The position numbers were made by a program, and so were the translations under genes. A stretch of 64,000 nucleotides of DNA from contig CAJIZA010000001.1 of NCBI GenBank assembly GCA_905181815.1, positions 248,001-312,000 on the forward strand, given 5' to 3'. Shown here piece by piece: positions 16,501 through 27,123 of this stretch. Source of the stretch: an uncultured Planktomarina sp. Its GTDB lineage: Bacteria > Pseudomonadota > Alphaproteobacteria > Rhodobacterales > Rhodobacteraceae. Each line of letters begins with the position of its first letter. The stretch's first letter is position 1. A model generated the notes under the pieces. It was not told the origin of the DNA. It did not search any database and saw only the letters and a program-made list of their open reading frames with translations.

Positions 16501-19500
16501 ATGCAGCAAGATGTTTCACTCGCTGATAGATATGATTTGTCGAAAAAACAGGTCTTGTTAAACGGCACGCAGGCCTTGGTGCGGATGATGTTGATGCAAT
16601 CTGCGCGCGACCGGGCGGCGGGCCATAGGACAGCTGGCTATGTCACGGGCTATCGCGGATCTCCGCTCGGCGCGGTAGATTTTCAAATGACCCGCGCGGC
16701 GGCAGAGCTTGAAAATGCGCAGGTGCGTTTTCAAGAAGGGCTGAATGAAGATTTGGCCGCAACGGCGCTTTGGGGCAGCCAGCAGGCCGAGCTGCGCGGT
16801 GAAGGCAAATTTGAGGGCGTGTTTGGACTTTGGTATGGCAAAGGGCCGGGCGTGGATCGCTCCGGCGATGTCTTTCGTCATGCGAATATGGCCGGCACGT
16901 CGCCCCTGGGCGGTGTTGTGGCGGCGCTTGGGGATGATCACACCGGTGAGAGCTCGACCACATTGCACCAATCGGAATCGACGATGATCGATAGTTTCAT
17001 GCCGGTGCTGTCTCCTGCCGGCGTCCAAGAGGTGATGGATTATGGGCTCTTCGGCTTTGCCCTGTCACGCTTTGCTGGGGTTTGGGCTGGGCTAAAATGC
17101 ATCAAAGACACGATAGAAGTGACCTCTGTGGTAAACGGCGATCCTCTGCGGTTGGAATTTGTCACCCCAGAGTTCGACATGCCCGAAGGGGGCTTGAATA
17201 TTCGCCTCATCGACACGCCGCAGGCACAGGAGGCACGGGTCATTGATCACAAGCGTCGCGCCGTGCAGGCATTTGCACGCGCCAATCGAATGGATAAGCG
17301 CGTTTTGGGACAGGCTGGCGCAAAAATTGGCTTTGTCGCTGCGGGCAAAAATTGGCTGGATTTGGCCCATGCCATGCAGGTGCTTGGCATGGATCAGGAG
17401 GCGGCGGTGCGCCATGGCGTGACAACCTACAAAGTCGCCATGACTTGGCCACTTGATATGCAGTCTTTTGCCGAATGGGCGGAAGGTTTGGACTGCATCG
17501 TTGTTGTCGAAGAGAAACGCAAACTGATTGAGGGTCAAATCAAAGAAGCTCTTTTCAATCAAAAAGGCATCTGCCGGGTTTTTGGGTCCAAAGATGCCCA
17601 AGGTGCATTGCTTTTTGCCGATAGCTATGCGCTCGATCCAATGGTGATTGCGCAAAAACTTGGTCAAATTTTGATTGCTGAGGGCTGCGGATCGGCGCGG
17701 CTTACAGGCGCGTTGGAGAGGATTGATGCGGCGCAAACTGCAAACAACGCGCCCACATTGGCCAGCCGCGTGCCGTATTTCTGCTCTGGGTGCCCCCACA
17801 GCAGCTCTACGAAAATTCCCGAAGGCAGCCGAGCCTATTCTGGAATTGGCTGTCATTACATGGTGCAATGGATGGATCGGGAGACCTTGGGTTTCACGCA
17901 AATGGGCGGTGAGGGGGCCAACTGGATTGGCGAGTCGTTGTTTTCCACCCGTGCGCATGTGTTCCAAAACATAGGCGATGGCACCTATAACCACTCTGGC
18001 ATTCAAGCCATTCGCGCGGCGCTCGCAGCCGGCACGACCATGACCTACAAAATTTTGTTTAATGATGCCGTGGCGATGACAGGCGGGCAAAACAATGATG
18101 GGGGGCTGGATGCTGCGCGGATCGTGCAAGAAATGCGCGGGATCGGGGTGCAAAATCTTGCCGTGGTTTATGATGAAAAAGAAGAAATCTCTGCGGCGGA
18201 CTTTCCAGCTGGCATTCAGATGCACCCGCGCGCCCAGCTCAATGCGGTGCAAGAGGCATTTCGGCAATTGCCGGGCGTCTCTGTCATTGTCTATGTGCAG
18301 ACCTGCGCGGCTGAAAAGCGGCGCCGCCGTAAACGTGGGGCCTTCCCCGATCCAGATCAGCGCCTATTTATCAATCCAGATGTCTGCGAAGGCTGTGGCG
18401 ATTGCGGGGTGCAATCCAACTGCGTCTCTTTGCTGCCGCTCGAGACCCCTTTGGGGCGCAAAAGGCAAATCGATCAGTCCAGCTGCAATAAAGATTTCAG
18501 CTGCGTAAATGGATTTTGCCCCTCTTTTGCCACTGTGAGCGGCGGGCAGCTGCGGCGTCCTGCGGCGCAGGAGCTATCTATTCCGGATTTGCCCGCCTCG
18601 GCGCCCTGCACGCTGCAAGGAACATATAACGTCGTGGTCACGGGCGTGGGGGGAACCGGGGTGGTGACCATTGGTGCGCTTCTGGCCATGGCGGCGCATT
18701 TAGACGGTAAGGCGGCGGGTGTTATGGAAATGGCCGGTCTGGCCCAAAAGGGTGGCGCGGTGCATATTCACTGCCGCATCGGTGAGACGCCGGAAGATAT
18801 TTCCGCCATTCGTGTGGCTTTGGGCGAATGCGATGCGCTGATTGGCGGTGACCTTGTAGTCTCAGCCCAGGGCAGTACTTTGGGTCTCATGGCGCCCACG
18901 GGCGGCGCTGTGGTCAATCGTCACGAAATAATAACAGGGGAATTTACCCGCGACACCGCTTTCGCAATCCCGGGCGCTGATTTGCACTTGGCACTTACCG
19001 CGCGGTTGCAGGAGCGCGTGCGGCTGCTCAATGCAACCCGCTTGGCCGAAACGGCTTTGGGAGACACGGTCTATGCCAATATGATCTTGCTTGGTGCCGC
19101 CTATCAGCAAGGATTGCTGCCCCTCACGCAAGAGGCCTTGCTTGAGGCAATCGCGCTGAATGGGGCAAAAGTGGCGCAGAATCAGCAGGCCTTTGCGCTG
19201 GGACGTTGGGCCATGGTCGATGCGGATTTGGACAGAAAGTTTGAGCGCATAGAAGCGCCGGTTCAGGATCCCGAAGCGGCCCGTGTCGCTGGTTTGCGCG
19301 CTTATGGTTCGGGTCGCTCGGCGCGCTACGAGGCCATGCGTCGCAAACTTCAGGGGATGGAGCCAGACTTACGCGAGACGGCCTTGCAGTCCTATCACAA
19401 GCTGTTGTCGTACAAGGATGAATATGAAGTTGCGCGCCTGCTTCAGGCGACCAAGACACAGGTTGCAGAGCGGTTTGAGGGCGATTATGAAATTTCATAT

Positions 19501-19884
19501 CACCTGGCGCCACCGCTTTTGGCGAAAAAAGGCCCGGATGGTCGGCCACAAAAGCGCAGCTTCGGTGCTTGGTTTGACTTTGTAAGTCAAGGTTTGGCGC
19601 GTCTTAGATTTTTGCGCGAAACCCCGTTAGATCCTTTTGGCTATAGCGCAGAGCGGCGCATGGAGCGGCAATTGATTAAGGATTTTGAGAGCTTGGTTGC
19701 GCGGATGCTGCGAGAGTATGAACCGGCGCGGCTCGAAATGTGGCGCGAGCTTTTGAGTTTGCCGCTCAATATCCGCGGCTTTGGTCCGGTCAAACTGGCC
19801 AATGCGCAGGCCATGCAAAAGCGCGGGGTGGAGTTGCTTACTCAGCTGACATTGAGCCATGACACTGAGCGCTCCGCCGCCTAA
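16501..19884 (+). CDS. indolepyruvate ferredoxin oxidoreductase, single-chain fusion
   Basis: An 1,127-residue single-chain 2-oxoacid oxidoreductase that converts aryl pyruvates, made from aromatic amino acids, to aryl-acetyl-CoA. Order of parts: an N-terminal pyrimidine/core region (GYRGSPLGAVDF, EGLNEDLAATALWGSQQ), a ThDP-binding region (GCHYMVQWMDRE, GEGANWIGESLF, NIGDGTYNHSG, near 450-520), a 4Fe-4S segment (CEGCGDCGVQSNC and later cysteines, near 630-680), and a gamma-type domain (GVGGTGVVTIGALLAMAAH). The ATG at 16501 has AGGAGG nine bases upstream; an earlier frame start adds eight residues. It stands alone, divergent from a LysR gene. Confidence 0.92.
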   Translation: MQQDVSLADRYDLSKKQVLLNGTQALVRMMLMQSARDRAAGHRTAGYVTGYRGSPLGAVDFQMTRAAAELENAQVRFQEGLNEDLAATALWGSQQAELRGEGKFEGVFGLWYGKGPGVDRSGDVFRHANMAGTSPLGGVVAALGDDHTGESSTTLHQSESTMIDSFMPVLSPAGVQEVMDYGLFGFALSRFAGVWAGLKCIKDTIEVTSVVNGDPLRLEFVTPEFDMPEGGLNIRLIDTPQAQEARVIDHKRRAVQAFARANRMDKRVLGQAGAKIGFVAAGKNWLDLAHAMQVLGMDQEAAVRHGVTTYKVAMTWPLDMQSFAEWAEGLDCIVVVEEKRKLIEGQIKEALFNQKGICRVFGSKDAQGALLFADSYALDPMVIAQKLGQILIAEGCGSARLTGALERIDAAQTANNAPTLASRVPYFCSGCPHSSSTKIPEGSRAYSGIGCHYMVQWMDRETLGFTQMGGEGANWIGESLFSTRAHVFQNIGDGTYNHSGIQAIRAALAAGTTMTYKILFNDAVAMTGGQNNDGGLDAARIVQEMRGIGVQNLAVVYDEKEEISAADFPAGIQMHPRAQLNAVQEAFRQLPGVSVIVYVQTCAAEKRRRRKRGAFPDPDQRLFINPDVCEGCGDCGVQSNCVSLLPLETPLGRKRQIDQSSCNKDFSCVNGFCPSFATVSGGQLRRPAAQELSIPDLPASAPCTLQGTYNVVVTGVGGTGVVTIGALLAMAAHLDGKAAGVMEMAGLAQKGGAVHIHCRIGETPEDISAIRVALGECDALIGGDLVVSAQGSTLGLMAPTGGAVVNRHEIITGEFTRDTAFAIPGADLHLALTARLQERVRLLNATRLAETALGDTVYANMILLGAAYQQGLLPLTQEALLEAIALNGAKVAQNQQAFALGRWAMVDADLDRKFERIEAPVQDPEAARVAGLRAYGSGRSARYEAMRRKLQGMEPDLRETALQSYHKLLSYKDEYEVARLLQATKTQVAERFEGDYEISYHLAPPLLAKKGPDGRPQKRSFGAWFDFVSQGLARLRFLRETPLDPFGYSAERRMERQLIKDFESLVARMLREYEPARLEMWRELLSLPLNIRGFGPVKLANAQAMQKRGVELLTQLTLSHDTERSAA

Positions 19885-19973
19885 GCTTGCGTTTTTCGGC
19901 ACGGGAATGGTCAAGGCAGGTGCCATAAGCTATCATCCCGTCAGGGCAGTGTGTGAGACACGGGTATTTAAAC

Positions 19974-20786
19974 ATGGCAATTGGAATTTTTGACAGTGGT
20001 CTGGGTGGGTTGACGGTTTATGACGCGATCTGCAAACAGATGCCTGATTTGGATACAGTCTATCTTGGCGATCATAAGCACGCGCCCTATGGGGTGCGCG
20101 ACGTGGATGATATTTACCGCTGCACGACCCAATCGGTGCAGATTCTCTTTGATCAGGGATGTGATTTGGTGATTTTGGCGTGCAACACGGCCTCGGCTGC
20201 TGCATTGCGCCGGATGCAGGAACATTGGTTAACGGAGGACAAACGGGTTCTGGGTGTCTTCGTGCCGATGATCGAAGCACTGACAGAGCGGCAATGGGGT
20301 GACAATTCTCCGCCCCGTCAGGTGGCCGTGGAGCATGTGGCGCTTTTTGCCACGCCGGCCACTGTGTCGAGCCGCGCCTTTCAGCGCGAACTGGCCTTTC
20401 GCGCCATCGGTGTTGACGTGGAAGCACAGGCCTGTGGCGGTGTGGTGGATGCAATTGAAGATGGGGATTTCATTCTGGCAGAGGCTTTGGTGCAAAGCCA
20501 TGTGGACGCGCTGCACCGAAAGATGCCGCATCCGCAAGCGGCCATTTTGGGGTGCACCCATTTCCCATTGATGCATGATGCGTTTCAAAAAGCGCTCGGG
20601 CCTGAGGTTAAGATTTTCTCACAGGCGGATTTGGTGGCGCAAAGCTTAGAAGATTATTTACAGCGTCACCCAGATAAATTGGGCGCAGCAACCGACCGCA
20701 AATTTTTGACAACTGGGGACCCGGTTAAAGTGTCTCAACGCGCCACACAGTTTCTCAAACGCCCGATGCAGTTTGAAGCAGCCTAG
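19974..20786 (+). CDS. murI: glutamate racemase
   Basis: A 270-residue racemase supplying D-glutamate for peptidoglycan. The two catalytic cysteines are visible in [12 protein letters not shown] (near residue 70) and LGCTHFPLM (near residue 190), and the N-terminus is [20 protein letters not shown] at 19974 is preferred to the in-frame ATG at 19953 because it places this motif at the N-terminus. There is a 71-base space to argC, with no visible terminator. Confidence 0.94.
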   Translation: MAIGIFDSGLGGLTVYDAICKQMPDLDTVYLGDHKHAPYGVRDVDDIYRCTTQSVQILFDQGCDLVILACNTASAAALRRMQEHWLTEDKRVLGVFVPMIEALTERQWGDNSPPRQVAVEHVALFATPATVSSRAFQRELAFRAIGVDVEAQACGGVVDAIEDGDFILAEALVQSHVDALHRKMPHPQAAILGCTHFPLMHDAFQKALGPEVKIFSQADLVAQSLEDYLQRHPDKLGAATDRKFLTTGDPVKVSQRATQFLKRPMQFEAA

Positions 20787-20857
20787 GTGCGGCGCAAAGG
20801 TGGCTTGAAAAACGCCCGTATTCGTTCCATATCCGATGGGAAACAGAGGATTTTGCA

Positions 20858-21886
20858 ATGGCACATCGGATTATCATTCTTGGCGCGAGCGGTTATACCG
20901 GTGCGGAGCTTGTGCGATTGATTGCATTGCATCCGCAGATGGAGATTGTGGCGCTCTCGGCGGACCGGAAGGCTGGGCTTGAGATGCGAGACGTCTTTCC
21001 ACATCTGTCCCATTTGTCTTTACCGGTCCTAAAAAAAATCGATAATATTGACTTGGGTGGTGCGGATTTGGTGTTTTGTGCTCTTCCGCATGCCACGTCG
21101 CAGGCTGTGATCCGTAAACTGCCAGATCATGTAAAAGTCGTGGATCTTTCGGCTGATTTTCGCATCAATGACCCAGAAGTTTACAGCAAATGGTATGGCA
21201 AGCCCCATGATGCGCCTGATTTGCAAAAGAGCGCCGTTTACGGGCTGACAGAATTTTATCGCGCCGAAATTTCTAAAGCACGCTTGGTGGCAGGCACAGG
21301 CTGCAATGCCGCGACGGGGCAGTTTGCATTGCGCCCATTGATCTCTGCCGGTGTGATTGATCTCGATCAGATTATTATCGACTTGAAAACGGGGGTGTCA
21401 GGCGCCGGGCGCTCGGCCAAGGAAAATCTGCTGCATGCAGAGCTTTCCGAAGGTTTTCATGCCTATGCGGTGGGTGGGCAGCATCGGCATCTGGCGGAGT
21501 TTGATCAGGAGTTTTCCGCATTAGCCGGCCGGCCGGTGACGGTCCAATTCACCCCGCATTTGTTGCCAGCCAACCGGGGTATATTGGCCACAGTCTATGT
21601 CCAAGGCGCAGTGGATGCGATCTATAACGCCCTGGAGGCGGCCTATGCTGGTGAGCCTTTTGTGCAGCTACTGCCGATGGGCACCCACCCCAGCACGCGC
21701 CATATTCGGGGATCCAACTTTTGCCATATTGGCGTCGTTGCGGATCGGATCTCTGGCCGGGTTATCGTATTGGCAGCCTTGGACAATTTGACAAAAGGCT
21801 CCTCTGGGCAAGCGGTGCAGAATGCCAATCTCATGCTCGGTTGTGACGAGACAACAGCCCTGATGGTGCCACCGGTGTTTCCATAA
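20858..21886 (+). CDS. argC: N-acetyl-gamma-glutamyl-phosphate reductase
   Basis: A 342-residue NADPH-dependent reductase of arginine synthesis. It has the Rossmann motif [15 protein letters not shown], the catalytic cysteine in [17 protein letters not shown] (about residue 148) and a conserved [15 protein letters not shown] block. Its TAA stop overlaps the first base of the ccmE ATG, so a biosynthetic gene leads directly into the cytochrome c maturation genes; I regard this as operon packing rather than a functional link. Confidence 0.95.
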   Translation: MAHRIIILGASGYTGAELVRLIALHPQMEIVALSADRKAGLEMRDVFPHLSHLSLPVLKKIDNIDLGGADLVFCALPHATSQAVIRKLPDHVKVVDLSADFRINDPEVYSKWYGKPHDAPDLQKSAVYGLTEFYRAEISKARLVAGTGCNAATGQFALRPLISAGVIDLDQIIIDLKTGVSGAGRSAKENLLHAELSEGFHAYAVGGQHRHLAEFDQEFSALAGRPVTVQFTPHLLPANRGILATVYVQGAVDAIYNALEAAYAGEPFVQLLPMGTHPSTRHIRGSNFCHIGVVADRISGRVIVLAALDNLTKGSSGQAVQNANLMLGCDETTALMVPPVFP

Positions 21887-22338
21887 TGCGCGGGCTCAAA
21901 AAACAACGCCGCATTCAGGTGATCGTATTGGCGCTGGTCTGTTTGATTGGCGCGACCGGCTTGATCGGATTTGCCTTGCGTGACGGGATCAACCTCTTTC
22001 GCTCTCCGACGCAGGTGGCCGGGACCGCCCCAGCGCCTGGGGAAGTGTTTCGTCTGGGCGGTTTGGTCGCGCAAGGCAGCATTCGCCAAGGCGAGGGATT
22101 GCATTTTTATTTCGACATCACTGATGGCGCCAACACTGTGGCGGTGAAATATGTCGGCACCGACCTGCCGCCTGATCTCTTTGAGGAGGGGCAGGGTACC
22201 ATCGCTACGGGGCGTTTTTCAGATGGGCTATTTGAAGCCACTGAAATTTTGGCCAAACACGATGAAACCTATATGCCCAAGGAAGTGATCGACGCGCTCA
22301 AGGAGCAAGGTGTTTATCAAGGCGTGGAAGGCTCCTGA
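21886..22338 (+). CDS. ccmE: cytochrome c maturation heme chaperone CcmE
   Basis: A 150-residue membrane-anchored periplasmic chaperone that carries heme from the CcmABCD complex to CcmF/CcmH. A single N-terminal helix (VIVLALVCLIGATGLIGFAL, about residues 12-31) precedes a beta-barrel domain. The heme-binding histidine is in LAKHDETYMPKE near residue 125. The start overlaps the argC stop by one base. The ccmF gene follows after 106 bases. Confidence 0.95.
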   Translation: MRGLKKQRRIQVIVLALVCLIGATGLIGFALRDGINLFRSPTQVAGTAPAPGEVFRLGGLVAQGSIRQGEGLHFYFDITDGANTVAVKYVGTDLPPDLFEEGQGTIATGRFSDGLFEATEILAKHDETYMPKEVIDALKEQGVYQGVEGS

Positions 22339-22444
22339 CCCAATGCTGGCCGTGTGCGCTTGGCGCCTGGTGTTGTGACCATTTGCACCGGCAAATCGGA
22401 GCGGAGTTTCTTGCCAAGCGCGTTTGAGCCATTATACCAAACCT

Positions 22445-24406
22445 ATGCTTAATGAACTCGCTCATTTTAGTCTGAACATTGCGCTTGGTTTTGCGGTGCT
22501 TGGGACAATCATTCCGCTTCTGGGGGCCACATTGCGCCGGAGCAGCTGGATGCAGCTGGCGTCTATTTTCGCCGTATTGCAATTTTTACTGGTCGCTTTT
22601 GCCTTTGGAGTGCTCACGCTCGCCTTTGTGACATCGGATTTCTCTGTGCAGTTGGTGGTGCTCAACTCCCACACACTCAAGCCGATGATCTATAAAATCG
22701 CTGGGGTTTGGGGCAATCATGAAGGCTCATTGCTGCTTTGGGTTTTGATTCTAACCTTTTTCGCCGCCTGCGCCGCCATGTTTGGTCGACGCCTACCGCA
22801 AAGCCTTTTGGCGCGGGTTTTAGGGGTGCAAAGCGCCATCACCACGGCCTTTCTGGCCTTTGTTTTGCTGACATCCAATCCCTTTGAGCGTGTGGCATTT
22901 CCTCCCTTCAATGGGCAAGGGCTCAATCCCTTGCTGCAAGATCCCGGTTTGGCCTTTCACCCGCCTTTTTTGTATCTCGGATATGTTGGCCTTTCTATCA
23001 CCTTTTCGTTTGCCATTGCCGCCTTGCTAGAAGGCAAAGTGGATTCGGCTTGGGGGCGCTGGGTGCGGCCTTGGACTTTGGCGGCTTGGATTTTTCTGAC
23101 CATCGGAATTGGCCTGGGCAGCTGGTGGGCCTATTATGAGCTTGGCTGGGGCGGGTTCTGGTTTTGGGACCCTGTGGAAAACGCAAGTTTCATGCCTTGG
23201 TTGATTTCGGCGGCCTTGCTTCATTCGGCCATTGTGGTTGAGAAACGCGACGCCCTAAAAGCATGGACGATCCTATTGGCGATCTTGGCCTTTGGCTTTT
23301 CACTCATCGGTACGTTCATAGTGCGCTCGGGCGTTCTGACCTCCGTGCATGCCTTTGCCAACGATCCTGAGCGCGGTGTGTTCATCTTGATGATTTTGGC
23401 TGTGTTTTTTGGTGGCGCATTGCTGCTCTTTGCCCTGCGTGCTAACGCCATGGACAGCAAGGGGATCTTTGCGCCCGTCAGCCGTGAAAGCGCTCTGATT
23501 GCCAATAACTTGTTGCTGGCCATAAGCTGCTTTGTGGTTTTTGTTGGTACGGTTTGGCCTTTGGTGGCCGAATTATTGATGGATCGTAAACTCTCGGTTG
23601 GCCCGCCATTCTTTGATCTGGCATTTACCCCCTTTGTGGTGGCTTTGGCGGTGATATTGCCGATAGGCTCGACCCTGCCATGGAAGCGGGCGCGTAGGGC
23701 GCATATCACCTGGCTTTGGCCTGTGGCGCTGTTGTGTTTTGCCTTTGTTGGACTGGCTTGGGCCATGCAAACCGGGCGATCTTTGACTGGTCCGGTTGGG
23801 CTTGGCCTCGGTGTTTGGCTGGTCATGGGCGTGGTGATTGAGCTTTATCAACGCTGCGGACGAGGCGTGGGAAAAACGCGCCGGCTGCTGCGGCTGCCTT
23901 TGGCCGATTGGGGCAAGGCGGTTGCCCATGCTGGGCTTGGCATTACTATCTTTGGCGTGGCTGGCATTACCGCATGGCAGGTGGAAGACATTCGCGTTCT
24001 TGAGATTGGTCAATCTGCTGAGGTTGCGGGCTTTGCGATCACATTGGAGGCCGTAGAGGACCGCCAGGGACCGAATTACCTCACCACAATGGCTGATGTC
24101 GCCTTGTCGCGGCATGGTCAGCCGATCGCAATGCTGCATCCGGAGCGGCGCTATTATCCAGTGGCAGAGTTTCCAACGACGGAAGCGGGTATTGATAGCG
24201 GGCTGTGGCGGGATATTTATGTGGTTGTGGGGGATGAGCAACCCGAGGGTGGCTATGCGGTGCGGAGTTTTATCAAACCCTTAGCCAATTGGATCTGGAC
24301 TGGGGCTATCATTATGGCTTTGGGTGGCTTTCTGAGCCTGTTTGATCGGCGTTACCGGATGGCGCCAGGCGCTGCGCGTGGCTTAGGTCAGGAGGCGGTG
24401 CAATGA
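22445..24406 (+). CDS. ccmF: cytochrome c maturation heme lyase subunit CcmF
   Basis: A 653-residue polytopic membrane protein that attaches heme to apocytochrome c with CcmH. Many hydrophobic segments are visible. The WWD-type signature is present as GLGSWWAYYELGWGGFWFWD (with PVENASFMPW after it, near residues 225-255), along with the periplasmic histidine regions around NHEGSLLLWVLIL. The ATG at 22445 aligns best with the family start; an in-frame ATG at 22424 would add seven residues. It overlaps ccmH by four bases. Confidence 0.95.
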   Translation: MLNELAHFSLNIALGFAVLGTIIPLLGATLRRSSWMQLASIFAVLQFLLVAFAFGVLTLAFVTSDFSVQLVVLNSHTLKPMIYKIAGVWGNHEGSLLLWVLILTFFAACAAMFGRRLPQSLLARVLGVQSAITTAFLAFVLLTSNPFERVAFPPFNGQGLNPLLQDPGLAFHPPFLYLGYVGLSITFSFAIAALLEGKVDSAWGRWVRPWTLAAWIFLTIGIGLGSWWAYYELGWGGFWFWDPVENASFMPWLISAALLHSAIVVEKRDALKAWTILLAILAFGFSLIGTFIVRSGVLTSVHAFANDPERGVFILMILAVFFGGALLLFALRANAMDSKGIFAPVSRESALIANNLLLAISCFVVFVGTVWPLVAELLMDRKLSVGPPFFDLAFTPFVVALAVILPIGSTLPWKRARRAHITWLWPVALLCFAFVGLAWAMQTGRSLTGPVGLGLGVWLVMGVVIELYQRCGRGVGKTRRLLRLPLADWGKAVAHAGLGITIFGVAGITAWQVEDIRVLEIGQSAEVAGFAITLEAVEDRQGPNYLTTMADVALSRHGQPIAMLHPERRYYPVAEFPTTEAGIDSGLWRDIYVVVGDEQPEGGYAVRSFIKPLANWIWTGAIIMALGGFLSLFDRRYRMAPGAARGLGQEAVQ

Positions 24407-24855
24407 GGCGTTTTTTTGTCCTATTGTCTCTTCTTTTCTGGGCTGGCTTCGCCTCGGCGGTGGAGCCTGATGAAGTTCTATCTGATCCTGTTTTGGAAAA
24501 TAGAGCCCGGTTAATTTCACAAGGGCTGCGCTGTATGCAATGCCGAAATGAGAGCATCGATGAATCCAACGCCGGCATTGCCCAAGACCTCAGGTTGTTG
24601 GTACGAGCCCGGCTGTTGGAAGGTGACAGCGATACAGAGGTCATGGATTATGTTGTTGCACGATATGGGGAATATGTTCTGCTGCGGCCCAACGGATTGG
24701 GTATAAACTTGGTGCTTTGGTTGGCGGGGCCGGCGTTGTTTTTGGTCTCACTGGTGGGGTTGATTGCCGTACAGCGACGCAGCACACCCAAAGAGTCTAT
24801 AGATAAGTTAACCGAAGACGAAGAAAAAGAAATTGAAAAACTCCTCTCATCTTGA
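24403..24855 (+). CDS. ccmH: cytochrome c maturation protein CcmH
   Basis: A 150-residue thiol reductase subunit of the heme lyase. A signal peptide (RRFFVLLSLLFWAGFASAVE) precedes the CxxC motif in LRCMQCRNESIDESNA (cysteines near residues 44 and 47) and a C-terminal membrane helix (LVLWLAGPALFLVSLVGLIA). The tail is strongly acidic and lysine-rich. The start overlaps the ccmF stop (ATGA). A ccmI gene is not in the immediate neighbourhood. Confidence 0.94.
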   Translation: MRRFFVLLSLLFWAGFASAVEPDEVLSDPVLENRARLISQGLRCMQCRNESIDESNAGIAQDLRLLVRARLLEGDSDTEVMDYVVARYGEYVLLRPNGLGINLVLWLAGPALFLVSLVGLIAVQRRSTPKESIDKLTEDEEKEIEKLLSS

Positions 24856-24896
24856 GTGGGGCAGGGCGCGGGGCGTCGAAAACATAGGATGTCATC

Positions 24897-25673
24897 ATGA
24901 TTTATGAAACACTAACATACGGTATAGACCACGATATTGCCGTGATTACTCTTAATCGCCCTACGGTGATGAATGCGCTCAATACTCAGATGCGCGCTGA
25001 GATCACGGATGCTATGTGCCAGGCTGGTCAAACGGCGCGGGTGGTAGTGGTGACTGGCTCGGGTCGGGCGTTTTGTTCGGGGCAAGATTTGGGCGCGGAG
25101 GGAAATTTTGCGGATATCGATCTCGAGCGCACGTTGAAAGATGAATATGTGCCGATGCTTAAAGCCATTACGGAATGTCCGGTGCCGACCATTTCTGCCG
25201 TCAATGGTCCGGCTGCGGGGGCGGGGGCGAACTTAGCGCTCGCAGCGGACGTGGTCATTGCAGCTGAATCTGCTTATTTTGTTCAGGCTTTCACCCGTAT
25301 TGGTCTTATTCCCGATGCGGGCGGCACCTATCTTTTGCCGCGGCAAATGGGTCTGGCTAAGGCCATGGGCGCAGCGCTCTTTGCTGATAAAATCTATGCG
25401 CGGCAGGCCAGTGAGATGGGCATGATCTGGGAGTCTGTCGCCGATGAGAAATTTGCGGCCCAATGGCAGGCCCGAGCCGAGCATTTGGCCTCTGGGCCCA
25501 CGGAAACCTACTGCCATGTGAAAACGGCCATTCGCCAGAGCTTTTCCAATTCCGAAGAAGACCAGCTTGAGCTGGAAGCGCGCTTGCAGGGCGCCTGTGG
25601 CCGCACCCGTGATTTTAAAGAGGGGGTGACAGCCTTCCTGGACAAGCGCATTGCAAAATTTGAAGGTAGGTGA
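24897..25673 (+). CDS. enoyl-CoA hydratase/isomerase family protein, PaaG-like
   Basis: A 258-residue crotonase-fold protein. The oxyanion-hole segments are FCSGQDLGAEG (near residue 59) and VNGPAAGAGANLALAAD (near 102). The SGQDL and AGAGANL wording resembles PaaG and related isomerases of the phenylacetate pathway more than hydratases of fatty-acid oxidation, but no other paa genes are adjacent. The indolepyruvate oxidoreductase nearby can yield phenylacetyl-CoA-type products, which makes a link conceivable; this is inference. It starts 41 bases after ccmH. Confidence 0.82.
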   Translation: MIYETLTYGIDHDIAVITLNRPTVMNALNTQMRAEITDAMCQAGQTARVVVVTGSGRAFCSGQDLGAEGNFADIDLERTLKDEYVPMLKAITECPVPTISAVNGPAAGAGANLALAADVVIAAESAYFVQAFTRIGLIPDAGGTYLLPRQMGLAKAMGAALFADKIYARQASEMGMIWESVADEKFAAQWQARAEHLASGPTETYCHVKTAIRQSFSNSEEDQLELEARLQGACGRTRDFKEGVTAFLDKRIAKFEGR

Positions 25674-25691
25674 CGCAGCTTGAGTGAAAAT

Positions 25692-25709
25692 GCTCCAAGG
25701 TAAAGGAGC
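25692..25709. terminator. hairpin between the enoyl-CoA hydratase gene and gltA
   Basis: Arms GCTCC (25692-25696) and GGAGC (25705-25709) lie between the two convergent genes. CTTT follows on the plus strand and ATTTTC on the minus strand, so it may act in both directions. The stem is short, and confidence is modest. Confidence 0.4.
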
Positions 25710-25780
25710 CTTTGATCAAATCCCTCATTCCCGGGTGCAAGAGCGGCACAGCGAGGGAATAGGGGGACGAGATTTTTGTA

Positions 25781-27079
25781 TTAGCGTTTCTCGATATCCA
25801 CATAGTCCCGCGTGGTCTCGCCGCAATACAGCTGGCGGGGACGGCCAATTTTCATGGTTGGGTCTGAGATCATTTCTTTCCATTGAGAAATCCAACCTAC
25901 CGTCCGAGACAGGGCAAAGATCGGTGTGAACATTGAGGTTGGAAAGCCCATGGCTTCCAAGATAATGCCCGAGTAGAAATCAACATTTGGGAAGAGTTTT
26001 TTCTCGGCAAAATATGGATCGGCAAGGGCAGCTTTTTCTAACTCTTTGGCCACTTTCAAGATGGGGTTATTCTCAACGCCCAAAAGCTCCAGAACCTCAT
26101 CTGCTGACTCTTTAAGAACCGTCGCACGTGGGTCGATATTTTTGTAAACCCGATGCCCAAAGCCCATCAGACGGAAGGGGTCGTCTTTGTCCTTCGCGCG
26201 GGCGATAAACTCTGGAATGCGGTCGACACTGCCGATTTCATTGAGCATTTCAAGGCAAGCTTGGTTTGCGCCGCCATGTGCCGGGCCCCAAAGACAGGCA
26301 ATTCCAGCTGCAATGCAGGCAAATGGATTGGCACCAGAGGAGGACGCCAGCCGAACCGTAGAGGTCGAGGCATTTTGCTCATGATCCGCATGTAGGGTAA
26401 ATATTCGGTCCATCGCTCGGGACAAGATTGGGTTCACCTCATAGTCTTCGGCGGGCACCGCAAAGCACATGCGCAGGAAGTTTGAGGCATAATCCACATC
26501 ATTGCGTGGATAGACGAAGGGCTGCCCAACCGTGTATTTATAGGCCATGGCCGCAATTGTTGGCATTTTCGCGATCAAACGAATGGAAGCGACCTCGCGC
26601 TGGTGCTGGTCGGTAATATCGGTTGAGTCGTGATAGAATGCCGACATGGCTCCAACAACACCGGTCATAATGGCCATTGGATGGGCATCGCGGCGGAATC
26701 CGCGGAAGAAATTGACCATCTGTTCGTGCAGCATGGTGTGATTTGTCACCAGGCTTTCAAACTCTTCGAGCTCGGTTGCATTTGGCAAGTGACCATTGAG
26801 CAGCAAAAAGCACACTTCTAAATAGTGGCTTTGCGAGGCCAGCTGATCAATGGGATATCCTCGATGCAGCAATACGCCGGCCTCCCCATCAATGAAAGTG
26901 ATGGTCGAATCGCATGAGGCGGTCGAGGTAAAGCCCGGGTCATAGGTAAAGACATTGGCCTGCGCATAGAGTTTTCGAATATCTATTACATCTGGTCCGG
27001 CTGTCGGCGACATTACAGGAAGGTCATAAGTGATCCCGTTCAGGGTCAGTTTGGCAATGTTTTGTACTTCATCGGTCAT
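25781..27079 (-). CDS. gltA: citrate synthase
   Basis: A 432-residue type II citrate synthase, the entry enzyme of the TCA cycle. Catalytic histidine and aspartate regions are visible: [32 protein letters not shown] and [15 protein letters not shown], with the catalytic aspartate region near [15 protein letters not shown] at 27079 ([13 protein letters not shown]) matches the usual start; an in-frame codon 16 positions upstream would add unrelated residues. It lies 44 bases downstream of gltX on the same strand. Confidence 0.95.
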   Translation of the reverse strand: MTDEVQNIAKLTLNGITYDLPVMSPTAGPDVIDIRKLYAQANVFTYDPGFTSTASCDSTITFIDGEAGVLLHRGYPIDQLASQSHYLEVCFLLLNGHLPNATELEEFESLVTNHTMLHEQMVNFFRGFRRDAHPMAIMTGVVGAMSAFYHDSTDITDQHQREVASIRLIAKMPTIAAMAYKYTVGQPFVYPRNDVDYASNFLRMCFAVPAEDYEVNPILSRAMDRIFTLHADHEQNASTSTVRLASSSGANPFACIAAGIACLWGPAHGGANQACLEMLNEIGSVDRIPEFIARAKDKDDPFRLMGFGHRVYKNIDPRATVLKESADEVLELLGVENNPILKVAKELEKAALADPYFAEKKLFPNVDFYSGIILEAMGFPTSMFTPIFALSRTVGWISQWKEMISDPTMKIGRPRQLYCGETTRDYVDIEKR

Positions 27080-27123
27080 ATTATTTTCATCTTCCCAGTT
27101 CAGCATGGTTTCAAAGAGCCTGC

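Noticed and set aside
17092-18267. A 391-codon open frame on the minus strand inside the indolepyruvate oxidoreductase gene
   Set aside because: The opposite strand carries ThDP and core motifs of a well-defined enzyme; the antisense frame has no ribosome binding site or recognisable domain.
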